A stretch of 49,016 nucleotides of DNA from assembly GCA_027577415.1 (NCBI GenBank), contig JANBQS010000038.1, positions 1 through 49,016 of the forward strand. Reading direction: 5' to 3'. Below, one piece after another: positions 17,492 through 27,017 of this stretch; positions within the stretch are counted from its first letter, which is position 1; each line of letters opens with the position of its first letter. Source of the stretch: Coemansia sp. RSA 922 (lineage: Eukaryota > Kickxellomycota > Kickxellomycetes > Kickxellales > Kickxellaceae). The notes under the pieces were generated by a model. It saw only the letters and a program-made list of their open reading frames with translations, was not told the DNA's origin and made no database searches. The translations under genes and the position numbers were made by a program.

Positions 17492-19195
17492 TTAAATAAG
17501 GCGGCAGAGATCATCACCATATGGACTAAATGGACCATTTTCCAAAGACCAGATAAAGTTGTCCCTGAGCTCCTTACGCAGTCCGGAGGGAAGATCCACA
17601 CATGCAAAGCATGGGCATATGACAGCTAGTTGCATAGCAATAATAGACACATTGCTGACCTCTGTGTTTATCACACTATACACATACAGCGCCCGAAAGT
17701 TGCTGCTCAGTGGATAATGCCGTTCGCGAAGAATGCGCGGATGTTCGCTCTCGGGAATTAACTCAGCTTGTGTCGCCGGGCCATGTATTAAGCAGGTAAG
17801 GCTGACTAGACTTGGAAGCCTAGAGACAATGCTGATGATGTCAGTCAGGGTGCATATCTGCTGGAGCAAAACCAAGTGCTGCACAATCGCTGTGCTTGGC
17901 GCAGTACAAAGAGCAGTGAACACTGGTCCACTGGTCACTTGCCTATACGCCGTCTCGCTACTTAGCTTTAGCACTGCTGACGACTCCAACACCCAGTGCA
18001 ATTGCTCTTGGACCAAATCCGTAGATGGGATTTGGCCCTCGTGGTTAGCCAGGACCGTATAGATGGGGTTCATCCTCATAGCACCACGATGGTTTAGTGC
18101 GTTTAACCCACCCAGCGCATTTTTGGCTATTGCATGAAACGGAATGGAAAGTTTCTGCAGCATCCCACGGTTGCCTCTAAAGAGCGAGTCATCGTCGAAC
18201 GGATAGTCGCCACTGATCTCCAGCTTAGCTAGTGTAGGAAATGGCGCCGCGTCTTCGACAGTAGTCCAACCCCATGGGGAGGTATTGGTGACGTCCATGG
18301 ATAGCGATACCAAGTTCGTGTATGACGCAGGAGGCAGATTTCCACAGGTAATCAGAGAGGACCAGTCGTCTTGCGTTGCAGGTGTGATATGGAGCTCCCT
18401 CAGCGTGCGCGCGTTGTGATAGGTAAGTCGGGCAATCGGAAGACAAGCTATCCCAGGTCCATGTGTAATGCTCGTCAGTCCGGACATGCCATCTGGTTTA
18501 AGCAAAAATATGGCGTTGCCTGCTCTGCAGCTAACATCCAGGTGGGTGACACTCTCTTGAAATAGTTCCGATACAAGGATTGGACACGGACCACTAAGGA
18601 GTTTGTATGTTGCGTCGTATGAGATAGCAACTACAGATACGCCGGTTACTGCAGGCGTCAGCCGCAGCAGAGAGCGTGCAAAATCAACTGCCCCCTTGTG
18701 TTTACCCATCATGCTCCGCGTAGAATCCTGGGTGAAATTTGATAACGAGCAAGGGTCGTCATAGGGTATTTTAAACGCGACCACCAGATTAGTTGCCAAC
18801 GGGAATATCGCACCATTGTACCGCGACCAAGCTATAGTCTCTCTAGAGTTTTTGTCACACAGGTTCTTCCAGCTAGGAGCTGTCACGATAACTCGTTTGA
18901 CCAGCTTGTAGTTGCAGAACCCTGGGTATGAAAAGTAAGAAGGCCACGCGGGAAAGTATATTTGGAAAACTCCACGAGCACTATCGAAAACTATCTCACA
19001 GTTGTCGCAAATAGATACGAGCACTGCTTCGCGCCAGACATCTCCGGCTGAGAGTAGAGGATAGAGAATCCTTTTTGGTTCGTTGTGTTTATCGATATCC
19101 TTGTGAAACGTGTTTCGACGACGCTCTAGCAGGTACTCGATAACCATCTCCACCACCACAATCGGCAGGACTTGAAGGAGAGACCGGGAAGTCAT
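17492..19195 (-). CDS. F-box/LRR-like protein, tandem paralog 2
   Basis: A 567-residue protein homologous along its whole length to the 558-residue protein at 13561-15237. It opens MTSRSLLQVLPIVVVEMVIEYLL, where LPIVVVEMVIEYL is an F-box-like segment. Shared landmarks are WREAVLVSICDNC, ETIAWSRYNGAIFP, a LAKLEISGDYPFDDDSLFRGN block about 60% along, and a C-terminal AVICPCFA block followed about 35 residues later by FSPYGDDLCRLI. The leucine-rich body is irregular, as in divergent fungal F-box/LRR families. The two copies face the same way with a different gene between them, so the duplication is either old or was later split by insertion. A role as SCF substrate receptor is inferred only from the F-box-like N-terminus. 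Confidence 0.7.
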   Translation of the reverse strand: MTSRSLLQVLPIVVVEMVIEYLLERRRNTFHKDIDKHNEPKRILYPLLSAGDVWREAVLVSICDNCEIVFDSARGVFQIYFPAWPSYFSYPGFCNYKLVKRVIVTAPSWKNLCDKNSRETIAWSRYNGAIFPLATNLVVAFKIPYDDPCSLSNFTQDSTRSMMGKHKGAVDFARSLLRLTPAVTGVSVVAISYDATYKLLSGPCPILVSELFQESVTHLDVSCRAGNAIFLLKPDGMSGLTSITHGPGIACLPIARLTYHNARTLRELHITPATQDDWSSLITCGNLPPASYTNLVSLSMDVTNTSPWGWTTVEDAAPFPTLAKLEISGDYPFDDDSLFRGNRGMLQKLSIPFHAIAKNALGGLNALNHRGAMRMNPIYTVLANHEGQIPSTDLVQEQLHWVLESSAVLKLSSETAYRQVTSGPVFTALCTAPSTAIVQHLVLLQQICTLTDIISIVSRLPSLVSLTCLIHGPATQAELIPESEHPRILRERHYPLSSNFRALYVYSVINTEVSNVSIIAMQLAVICPCFACVDLPSGLRKELRDNFIWSLENGPFSPYGDDLCRLI

Positions 19196-19535
19196 ATCGA
19201 AAATATAGAAAAATAATACAAGAAAATAATACAGAGTGCAAAAAAAACAATAACGAAATAGAGGAGGAAATCAAGACTGGAAGACCATGACAACTTCTGA
19301 ATTCTTTGGTCTCAGGCACAACCGTGTATCAATTAAATCACCATAATTTATGAGGCGCTCGATTGTGCACGACTATAAACATTCTCCTGCCTACGCCACT
19401 TAATCTGTATATTTTTTTTTTCTCGTCTCGTTTCGTCACTTGCTTCAATCCCACCTTCTATGTGTCAGATCTTTACCGCCTGCTAGCATACTCTGTGATC
19501 CAGTGTCGTTACTTGCCCGTCACATATCTTTGCTA
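19196..19535. other. divergent promoter region
   Basis: It lies between the minus-strand F-box/LRR-like gene and plus-strand LSM8. The A-rich left half resembles the leader of the other F-box/LRR-like paralog. A plus-strand T-tract near 19410-19420 precedes LSM8. The frame upstream of LSM8 is open from 19440, but its 32 codons are not LSM-like. Confidence 0.4.
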
Positions 19536-19823
19536 ATGTCGCAGCTTCAGCCATACGTCGATTGCAAGGTATCGGTAGTGATGAACGATGGCAGACTGGT
19601 AGTAGGAATACTGCGCGGATTGGACCAGACAACAAACATTATTATGCAGAGCTGCCAAGAACGCATATTTTCAGAAGACGAAGCAGTAGAAGTCGTTGAC
19701 TTGGGTCTATACATGATCCGCGGCGACAACATTGCTCTAATCGGGCTCATTGACGAGGCTGTTGACGCTGCACTAGATCTCGATAGCTTGCGAGGCGAGC
19801 CGTTACAACCCGTAAAACACTAA
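19536..19823 (+). CDS. LSM8: U6 snRNA-associated Sm-like protein LSm8
   Basis: A 95-residue protein from ATG 19536. The Sm1 motif is at about 8-38 (VSVVMNDGRLVVGILRGLDQ, then TTNIIM). The Sm2 motif is seen in LGLYMIRGDNIALIG. The C-terminal DEAVDAALDLDSLRGEPLQPV is the hallmark of LSm8 rather than LSm1 or the other LSm proteins. LSm8 defines the nuclear LSm2-8 ring that binds the 3' oligo(U) of U6 snRNA and supports splicing. Length and start match orthologs. It is 171 bp upstream of the histidyl-tRNA synthetase on the same strand. Confidence 0.93.
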   Translation: MSQLQPYVDCKVSVVMNDGRLVVGILRGLDQTTNIIMQSCQERIFSEDEAVEVVDLGLYMIRGDNIALIGLIDEAVDAALDLDSLRGEPLQPVKH

Positions 19824-19994
19824 TCCAGGTTCCCTATTTGTTCTTGACTTTGATCAGAAAACCCTAATAAATGTAAACAGCTCATAGGAAAAAAATAGTC
19901 TTTGGAAAAAAGTTTGGGGAGGGCAACTCAATCAAGTTTGTCTCTCAGTTTCTCAAATAGATATACTTTTTTTTCCCTCTTAATTTGTGCACAA

Positions 19995-21378
19995 ATGTCA
20001 CGCCTGCGATGCATTCGAAATTTACGGCGAAGCTACTCGACTCAGCCGCCACGTTCTGTCCGTGGCATGGCCGATCGACTAGGTATAGCGGCGTATAAAC
20101 ACAAGTACATAGTATCGCAAGCAGAGGCCACCGCCGAGTCCTACGGGTTCGAGCCGATCCACACACCAATCCTAGAGTACTCCTCAGTATACGAACGCTC
20201 CCTAGGCGCCGACTCTGACGTAGTTGGCAAAGAACTATACAAGTTCCTCGACTCTAGCCAACAGTGGATGACTATGCGACCGGAAGGAACGGCTGGTGTG
20301 GCGAGAGCACTGATTACAAACAAGTTAGAAGGATCGATGCCGCAAAAGTTTTATTATTCGGGCCCAATGTTTCGTCATGAGCGGCCGCAGAAGGGTCGAC
20401 TACGACAATTTGAGCAGTTTGGAGTGGAGGCTCTAGGAGTCAGTCATCCGGCGGTCGATGTCGAGTGTATTGGAATGGCGTGGCAGTTTCTTAATCGCTT
20501 GGGACTCGATGGAGATTTGGCCCTACGTTTAAACACTTTGGGCGATAAGGAGTCGCGTTCCGAGTACAGAACGGCTCTGCAACATTACTGAATCGAAAAA
20601 TAGGCTTTCCGAGGACAGTCTTCGTAGACTGACGACCAACCCCATGCGTATATTGGATTCAAAGGACGAAGCCGATATAGCGGTCGCCAGGGAGGCGCCC
20701 GTGTACAGTGACTACTTGAGCAGTTCGTCGCATGAACGATTTGATTTCATCAAGCATGGTTTGGAAGAACAGCAAATTCCTTATACGCTAGACCACAGGC
20801 TGGTTCGCGGTCTCGACTACTACCAGCATACAGTCTGGGAGGTTTCATGCTCTTCAGATTTGCTGGGGCGTTCGCAGGCCACTGTTCTTGCTGGTGGGCG
20901 CTACGATGGCCTGACGACGGCTCTGGGTGGATCGCGGTCATTGCCAGGCATTGGCTGGGCTGCTGGCATTGAGCGACTTGCATTGCTACTCCCTGATAAC
21001 CGCACGCCAACTCCACAGCCTGCCATACCGGTTCTCATTGTGCCAGATCGCTCGTTAGAGCCTGGGTCCGGATCGCGAGTGGTCGACGATGGTCTTTATA
21101 GATATGCTATGTCTGTGGCCTCGGCAGTCCGCAGGCAACGCAGTGTCTATGTAGTGCACGCGCCGGCATATAGTAGCGAGAATCGGTCTGGCTTGCATCC
21201 ACCACTCAGTAAGCAACTGGCCGGCGCCTTATCAAAGACGCCCACTCCGCCGTACGCACTCATTGTCGGAAGCAATGAGATGGGTCAGCGACATGTAATT
21301 GTGCGTGACTCGGCTACTCAAGAGCAAACAGTCGTCAAGCTAGACCAGATTCATCTCGCATTTGGACAAAATAGATAA
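19995..21378 (+). CDS. bacterial-type (probably mitochondrial) histidyl-tRNA synthetase, frame broken
   Basis: Class II HisRS. The N-terminus MSRLRCIRNLRRSYSTQPPR is Arg/Ser-rich and looks like a mitochondrial presequence, followed by RGMADRLG. Class II motif 2 is at about 119-145 (YYSGPMFRHERPQKGRLRQF). Bacterial-type MRPEGTAGVARA is at about 94-105. The His-binding segments LVRGLDYYQHTVWEV and AGGRYDGL and motif 3 (GIGWAAGIERLALLL) lie in the 3' part, with an anticodon-binding C-terminal region after that. The frame stops at TGA 20589-20591 after 198 codons. Homology resumes immediately in the +1 frame at 20590 (ESKNRLSEDSLRRLTTNPMR) and runs to 21378. The net change is a gain of 1 or loss of 2 bases. 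It may be an assembly or sequencing error, a recent pseudogene, or an unusual splice. Confidence 0.85.
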
Positions 21379-21491
21379 ATACCCATATCCGCACCTTTTG
21401 GATCATTTATAATCAAGTCCATGGTGTTTTGCCGCCCTTTAAAATACACACAAAAAACCTCATTATTGTTTTGGAATTTCTTTATGCAGAT

Positions 21492-21749
21492 ATGAAACTG
21501 ACCATTACTGACTGGCGCGCCGTAGCTGGGTGGAAGTGGGACGTGCCTGACGACGATGTTTGTGGTATTTGTCGAGCATCTTTTGACGCTTGCTGTCCGC
21601 AGTGCAAGATCCCTGGAGACGACTGTCCGTTGATCTGGGGCGAGTGCTCACACGTCTTCCACATGCATTGTTTACTAAAATGGCTCGGCGCCGAGAGTAG
21701 CCAGCAGCAATGCCCAATGGATCGTCGTCCATGGGTCACCGCCAGCTAA
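21492..21749 (+). CDS. APC11: anaphase-promoting complex RING subunit APC11
   Basis: An 85-residue RING-H2 protein starting MKLTITDWRAVAGWKWDVPD. It has the APC11-specific CGICRASFDACCPQCKIPGD and CPLIWGECSHVFHMHCLLKW blocks. APC11 recruits E2 enzymes to the APC/C, which ubiquitylates securin and cyclins. Zinc ligands seen are C24, C27, the CCPQC cluster, C45, C52, H54, H57/H59, C60 and C74. The eighth RING position, usually the second Cys of CPMC, is Asp here (C74-P-M-D77-R-R-P-W). Asp in this position is known in the paralogous cullin-RING subunit Rbx1 and can ligate zinc. The rest of the protein is APC11-like, not Rbx1-like. The start is an internal ATG matching the family; the longer frame adds 21 unrelated residues. 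Confidence 0.95.
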   Translation: MKLTITDWRAVAGWKWDVPDDDVCGICRASFDACCPQCKIPGDDCPLIWGECSHVFHMHCLLKWLGAESSQQQCPMDRRPWVTAS

Positions 21750-21846
21750 GAAAACAGCTTTCATTATTTTGTGTACCAATAAAGTCGTATTTTCGAAAAT
21801 ATATTTTTAAAAATGAACTCTGACACCTGACGGCGAACTTTATTTT

Positions 21847-24800
21847 TTAAAGCTCGTCGTGCTTGTCATCGACTACATTGGATGTCTGATCAATGTTCAC
21901 TGCTTCGGCGTCAGCGATTTGCGCACCCTCGTGTTTACCGCGCTGAGCTAGCACTCTAGTAAAGTTAGCAATCTGCTTATCAAATATATCCCACTCTGGC
22001 AACAGACGACGCGCACGCTCAAGCTTCGGCTCTTTGGTCATCGGGTTATTGCACAGATCGATAGTCTTTGCGCGCTTCAGACTACCATCACTACACCAAG
22101 TCTCGCACCAAAGCCACTCCTGCGGCAGACTATGGATAGGCACAATATGCTGCATATTGTTAGGCAGATCCTGGTCCAAGTTAGCCAGGGACCCAGCGTC
22201 ACGCGATAGAGCCTGGTACTGTCCACGCAGTCTATCGCCGGCAGCCAACTGCCTGAACCGCTGCAGGTCAACAATATACAGTGCCGAGATGTGGTAAGGC
22301 TTGCCGCGCAAATGGTCCTTCCACCATCCCTTCTTCCAGAACCTGTACCCATCAATCTCAGCCCGATCGTCGCAGAATGGCGTGTATCCGTAGGGCGCGC
22401 CCTGAAGATCCATATCAGTCAGCTCTTGCAAATCAGCACGCACGATCTGGTCAGCATCCACGAAAATAACACGATCCAAGCTCAATGGGAACAACACGTC
22501 GAGGAAGAGTATCTTGTAACCCCAGATCGTGCGCTGCTTCTCAGTCTCGTGGTTCAGCCAATGCGGCCACTTGTAAGTCACAAACTCATAGTCGAATCCA
22601 AACTCCTCGGCCATGTGCGGGACAAAGGCCTTGAATGACGGCGACAAAAAGTTCTCGATCAGCCAGAATTTCACATGGCTCTGAGTACTGTTCAGCACGC
22701 TCAATATCATGATCGACATGAGTCGCTCGTACAAGTGACCCGAAGCCACAGCAAACACGTCAAAGTGTGGGCGACTGTCGCTAGCCACCAACCCACTGCC
22801 GCCAAATGCACCCTTGAGTTTGCCCCAGATACCGCCGCCTCCGCCCGACACGTTTACTCCAGCGGCCTTCTTGGCATCGCCGCTAGCGCTGGCATCCAAA
22901 AGAACGTCCTCGCCCTCCTTGCCAAGACGCTTGCTGACGAGCGGGAACACGGTAGCGCCATTAAAGCTGGTCACCAAAACAGGTCGCATATCTTCGCTAT
23001 CGGCGCCAACTATTTTAGCAGCGCGGTAGTTCCAGCGACCTGATCCAATATGGTCGAGCTTGTAGATTTCCGCCGAGCGACCAGGCCGGATGCTAAACTT
23101 CCACACTCCCGGGTTAGCCTTCAGCTGCAAATACCCGAGATTAGCCATGACTATCGTCTCGGCCTTGGCCATATCAGTCAGCGTACCAATACGCACCTCC
23201 AGCCCACGCGCAGGCGACCTTGAGTTAGTATCGACTAAATGACCCTCGACCAAGATGTTGACCAGTCGATAAATAGCCGATATTCCAGCCTCGCGATCTC
23301 TGAGCGACGACAAGCGGATGTTGTCCAAGTCGTGGACAGACTCGACGGCAGTGACCAGCCATGCCGAGGGCACGTCCATGCCCAACGTCAGCAAAGGGTC
23401 GGCGGGCACTCCGTTGAAAACAACCTCGGGCGTACGCACGTTACCAGCACTGCTAAACTCGAGTTCGCTAGGCCATAGGTAGCGGTAGAACCGCTTGATA
23501 GGCAGCTCCTTTAGTCCGGACTGCGGGTTGAGCCAAATCTCTAGCGATGCGCTGGGCAAGGCGGCCAAAGTCTGCAAAATGGGCGCCCACTTTTGCGCAC
23601 TCTCGCTCAGCGGATCCAGGACCACTTGAATACGCAAGCGCGCAGTAGCTGGGTCGTTGACTGTTACCAGCATCGCCTTGCTGTCAGCGACCAGAGACCG
23701 GACAGACGCGCGCTTATTGCCTTGCGACGGCCGAATCACGCTGCCGCCAGCCGCTGCCTTGCCTTGCTCCAAAATAGCGCCGATCCTCATTACCAGTGCC
23801 GGGACGTCTTCGCGCTTGGTCAGCGGCGCCACCTCAGCAAGTGCTGCGCGAATGGGCCCAATGCGCTCGTGGTCTTCATAGTCAGCCAGCGCCGCAAACG
23901 TGTCCTTGGTAAACGGCGTATCGGGAGTAATGGCTGGCAAGACTCTGCCGTTGACAACCACGTAGCAGGACTGAGCGTTGGCTGGCACAAGACCCATGGC
24001 CGCGGCGGCTTCGTTATTAGCATTGAATGTCTGCTCGAACTCGTCCATCAGATCGCTCTGTAACACAGTAAGCAGTGCCAGCTTGTCGCCAGCCACGGGG
24101 AACTCCTCCATTGCAGTCTCGTCTACATGGCCGTCGGTCAGGTAGCGAGAGACAAAGGCAGCCAGCTCGGCAGGCGCCTCGGTGCTCGCTGCACTAGTGG
24201 CCAGTTGGTAGAGTATCTGAGGCGCATCTGGCTCGTATCCCTCAGGCTCATCCTCGTCCTGCTCTCCGTCACTCCTAAATCCACTGGATCCAGACGACGA
24301 GACAGATACGTGTACAAGAGCCACTTGGACAGTCGGATCCGTCTTTGCAGCCGCCAGAGCGCTGGCAGCAAGGCTCCTCACATGTGCTGTGGCAAAGTCG
24401 CCTACAACCCAGGTGGAGATCACCAGCTCGTCATCGACATCGTCCCCTTTGCTGGCCGTATCGCTTCTGCTAGAGGAGCTATTGCCAAACGTCAGGTACC
24501 GCACGTGGTCGTCCATCCAGCGTCTAACAGGGGGCTTGGTCAGAGACGCGAAACGCAATGGATTCTCATCCGACGCGTAGATAAACGTATTGCGTGAGCT
24601 CAGGGCGGTATCAGAGCCGTAGACAAAGTCCAGGATATCATCCGTTGCCGAAAACTTGCCACCACGAAGACCTTGCGCCAACTCCCACGTCTGCAACTGG
24701 AATGCCTTAAAGACATCCTGTAGATATCCCTCGACAAGCGGGTACTGTACGCCATTGACAAAGGCCATGCCCACGGGCGCAGAGGAAGGGCTCAGGTCGA

Positions 24801-26724
24801 GACGCGAGCAGTACTTGACGACCTCGTCCCAGCGCTTAGACAGCCAGGACTTCTCGGTGCCAATGATTTGCTCCCAAGTGAGCGGAGTCTCGTTATCCTT
24901 GGTCTGGTGAGTCTTGATATAGGCCTCGTAGATGCTGTGCGCGTGGTCGACAAACGACTTCTTGCTGCTGTCGCCACTTTCCTTGGCCTTCAGGTGAGAT
25001 AAAAGCGCGCCCTTGACCACTGACTGCCACTCCTTCTTCTTGAACGACCGCCGCAAGTACAGAGTATACATGGCCATCTGGTTTGCTGGCGACAGCGAGC
25101 TGGCCGCGCGGTACTCGATGAGCGGCACCACTCCAAACTGCATTGGCAAGCCGTGCTCGATGTTAGACATCAGGTCCTCAAATATCATGACCCAGCTGTC
25201 GACCAACGACAGATCGAGCGCAAAGATGACCTGCACGATGTTCTTACGAAGACGCTGGATCATGCCGGGCCGTTGAATGCGCATAAGATTCTGCAAGTCC
25301 GAGGGCCACATCGAATAGCGACTGTCCCTCTCGAGGTCGTTTAGCCACAGCACCGTCCTTTTGTCCTTGGACTTGTCGCGCATATCAAACACCAGCTGGT
25401 CCTGGCCGTCAGCAGCGGAAGCCGAGCCTGCCTCAACCATCAAATCGATGGCCTGGCTCTGAGTCAGGCCAGCAACCTCGAGGTGCCCGATGACTTCGTT
25501 CTCCTTGCGAATATGCTCCAACAGCTTGAATGGGTCCAAGTCATCGCTGTCGATGCTAACGCCGTTGATAGCAAACAAAGGCCGCACTTCCAGCTCGGCA
25601 AAGGCTCGGACGTCGCCGGCTACCGTGCTGTTCACAGCCACTTCAGAGAGCAAGTGCGCATACCGAGGCAAATCCTGCGCAAGCTGCTTGAGCACCGCAA
25701 GCTTGTCGTCGGCTTGCAGGATCATCTGCGTAGCCTGGATGCCGAGCTTCGCAATAAGCTTCTCCGACAAACCCTTGATGACAGGCTCTTGCTCCGCCTC
25801 GAACAGCAGGGCGTCGTCCCCACTGTCGCTATCCTGCACCGTGAGTTTAGGGCGTTTGCTGCCGCTCTGGCCGTGGCCACGATCGAGATCCAAATCACGG
25901 TCGTCGATAACCTTGTACTCGGTGCTCTTCAACGCCAGCTCAACACCGTATCCCGAAAGCCCCAGCGAGCGGTCCTTACCAGTTGGATCATCAGATACCC
26001 ACGGGCGATAGCGCAGCACATAGGTAATGCCGTCGTTCTCAGCTTGCGCTACAAGGTGCTCATGCAACTCGACAAAACCTTCGGCGCGAGGGTCGGCATA
26101 GAGAACTACGAGCTTGGATGCTGCCGCTGAGGCAACTGCTTTTGGCGCATAAACGTGGTCCAGAGCAAGCACCATGGGCTCGACCTTTGCCTGCTCGATG
26201 TACGTAGTGCCATAGAACTTTTCAATGTCCAAGAGCTTATCCACTGCCTCGACCGAGCACGCCTGCTTGTCCTTGTACTGAGCCCAGACAGCGCACGAGT
26301 CGTCGAACTGGCGCACGCTCTTGATCTCAGGGACAACAGTGGAGTTGTACAGCTGGTACTGCGCAACCACAGCAGGTGCGTAGATATGAGAGGCTAACTC
26401 AAGCTTGAGTAGGGATAGAGCAAACGGCTCAAGCAGCGAGTCTTGCGCAATCCACTCAAGCGCTTGAGTGTAGGCCTGAGCGTCGGTCTGCTCGAAAATC
26501 TCCCGGTTCTGTGCTAGCTTGAGAAAAAAGGGAAAGAAGCCGCTACTGTTGTGCGCCGCAATACCTTCGGCTATTTCAAGTACGAGTGGAGGTGCTGCGA
26601 AGCTGGCCAAAAGCCGAGTGCGGATTGGAGACGATTGCCCGGCTGCCGATGAGCTGCTGTTGGCTAGCGCATACAGCGCCGCCGTCGCAGCGAGCGAACT
26701 TAGGAAATGCAGCGACACGCGCAT
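21847..26724 (-). CDS. UDP-glucose:glycoprotein glucosyltransferase
   Basis: A 1625-residue ER quality-control enzyme that reglucosylates N-glycans on misfolded glycoproteins so that they rebind calnexin. It has an N-terminal signal peptide (about 1-30, Leu/Ala-rich), then a long region expected to hold the thioredoxin-like domains and beta-sandwiches. A GT24 catalytic domain starts near residue 1320 (HFDVFAVASGHLYERLM). The metal/nucleotide DxD motif is D1423-A-D1425 in IFVDADQIV. It is followed by GAPYGYTPFCDDR, WKDHLRGKPYHISALYIVDL, LDQDLPNNMQ and LPQEWLWCETWC, all strongly conserved in the family. The protein ends in HDEL, an ER-retrieval signal. Length is typical (about 1500-1650). It converges with APC11, leaving 97 bp between stop codons. 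Confidence 0.96.
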   Translation of the reverse strand: MRVSLHFLSSLAATAALYALANSSSSAAGQSSPIRTRLLASFAAPPLVLEIAEGIAAHNSSGFFPFFLKLAQNREIFEQTDAQAYTQALEWIAQDSLLEPFALSLLKLELASHIYAPAVVAQYQLYNSTVVPEIKSVRQFDDSCAVWAQYKDKQACSVEAVDKLLDIEKFYGTTYIEQAKVEPMVLALDHVYAPKAVASAAASKLVVLYADPRAEGFVELHEHLVAQAENDGITYVLRYRPWVSDDPTGKDRSLGLSGYGVELALKSTEYKVIDDRDLDLDRGHGQSGSKRPKLTVQDSDSGDDALLFEAEQEPVIKGLSEKLIAKLGIQATQMILQADDKLAVLKQLAQDLPRYAHLLSEVAVNSTVAGDVRAFAELEVRPLFAINGVSIDSDDLDPFKLLEHIRKENEVIGHLEVAGLTQSQAIDLMVEAGSASAADGQDQLVFDMRDKSKDKRTVLWLNDLERDSRYSMWPSDLQNLMRIQRPGMIQRLRKNIVQVIFALDLSLVDSWVMIFEDLMSNIEHGLPMQFGVVPLIEYRAASSLSPANQMAMYTLYLRRSFKKKEWQSVVKGALLSHLKAKESGDSSKKSFVDHAHSIYEAYIKTHQTKDNETPLTWEQIIGTEKSWLSKRWDEVVKYCSRLDLSPSSAPVGMAFVNGVQYPLVEGYLQDVFKAFQLQTWELAQGLRGGKFSATDDILDFVYGSDTALSSRNTFIYASDENPLRFASLTKPPVRRWMDDHVRYLTFGNSSSSRSDTASKGDDVDDELVISTWVVGDFATAHVRSLAASALAAAKTDPTVQVALVHVSVSSSGSSGFRSDGEQDEDEPEGYEPDAPQILYQLATSAASTEAPAELAAFVSRYLTDGHVDETAMEEFPVAGDKLALLTVLQSDLMDEFEQTFNANNEAAAAMGLVPANAQSCYVVVNGRVLPAITPDTPFTKDTFAALADYEDHERIGPIRAALAEVAPLTKREDVPALVMRIGAILEQGKAAAGGSVIRPSQGNKRASVRSLVADSKAMLVTVNDPATARLRIQVVLDPLSESAQKWAPILQTLAALPSASLEIWLNPQSGLKELPIKRFYRYLWPSELEFSSAGNVRTPEVVFNGVPADPLLTLGMDVPSAWLVTAVESVHDLDNIRLSSLRDREAGISAIYRLVNILVEGHLVDTNSRSPARGLEVRIGTLTDMAKAETIVMANLGYLQLKANPGVWKFSIRPGRSAEIYKLDHIGSGRWNYRAAKIVGADSEDMRPVLVTSFNGATVFPLVSKRLGKEGEDVLLDASASGDAKKAAGVNVSGGGGGIWGKLKGAFGGSGLVASDSRPHFDVFAVASGHLYERLMSIMILSVLNSTQSHVKFWLIENFLSPSFKAFVPHMAEEFGFDYEFVTYKWPHWLNHETEKQRTIWGYKILFLDVLFPLSLDRVIFVDADQIVRADLQELTDMDLQGAPYGYTPFCDDRAEIDGYRFWKKGWWKDHLRGKPYHISALYIVDLQRFRQLAAGDRLRGQYQALSRDAGSLANLDQDLPNNMQHIVPIHSLPQEWLWCETWCSDGSLKRAKTIDLCNNPMTKEPKLERARRLLPEWDIFDKQIANFTRVLAQRGKHEGAQIADAEAVNIDQTSNVVDDKHDEL

Positions 26725-27017
26725 TGTGCAAAGGCAAGCTCACAGGCAAAGTAGTCGATATTTTTTAATAACAATTGTTGAAAATACGGAAAATGAGGAT
26801 GTTCAGGGAAAGAAAAAGTGTGTGAGGTGGCATTAATCCAGCAAACCAGTTCGCTGGGACCGCCAAACGTGTCTGATTACTATTTGCCATAATAATTTGT
26901 TACGTCAGATATGCACGACCACCTGAGAAGCTCTGGGCGAGTAACTGAACCAGCTAACTGTTGTCTACACGCTCGCCCTTGTTACTTGTTTGTATATTTT
27001 TTCTTTTATTTATTGCC

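Noticed and set aside
20550..20611. 40-nt intron (GTACAG...AATAG) repairing the HisRS frame
   Set aside because: It would restore the frame but delete the conserved YRTALQHY-ESKN segment, which aligns well to bacterial HisRS; the donor is poor. A small indel explains the data better.
4859..21749. Separase and APC11 as an anaphase gene cluster
   Set aside because: They lie 10.5 kb apart with unrelated genes and orphan families between; there is no shared promoter, and this type of clustering is not expected.
23593..24597. Plus-strand open frames over UGGT (156 codons each)
   Set aside because: Overlap with a strongly conserved coding gene, no domains, no promoter signals: shadow frames.
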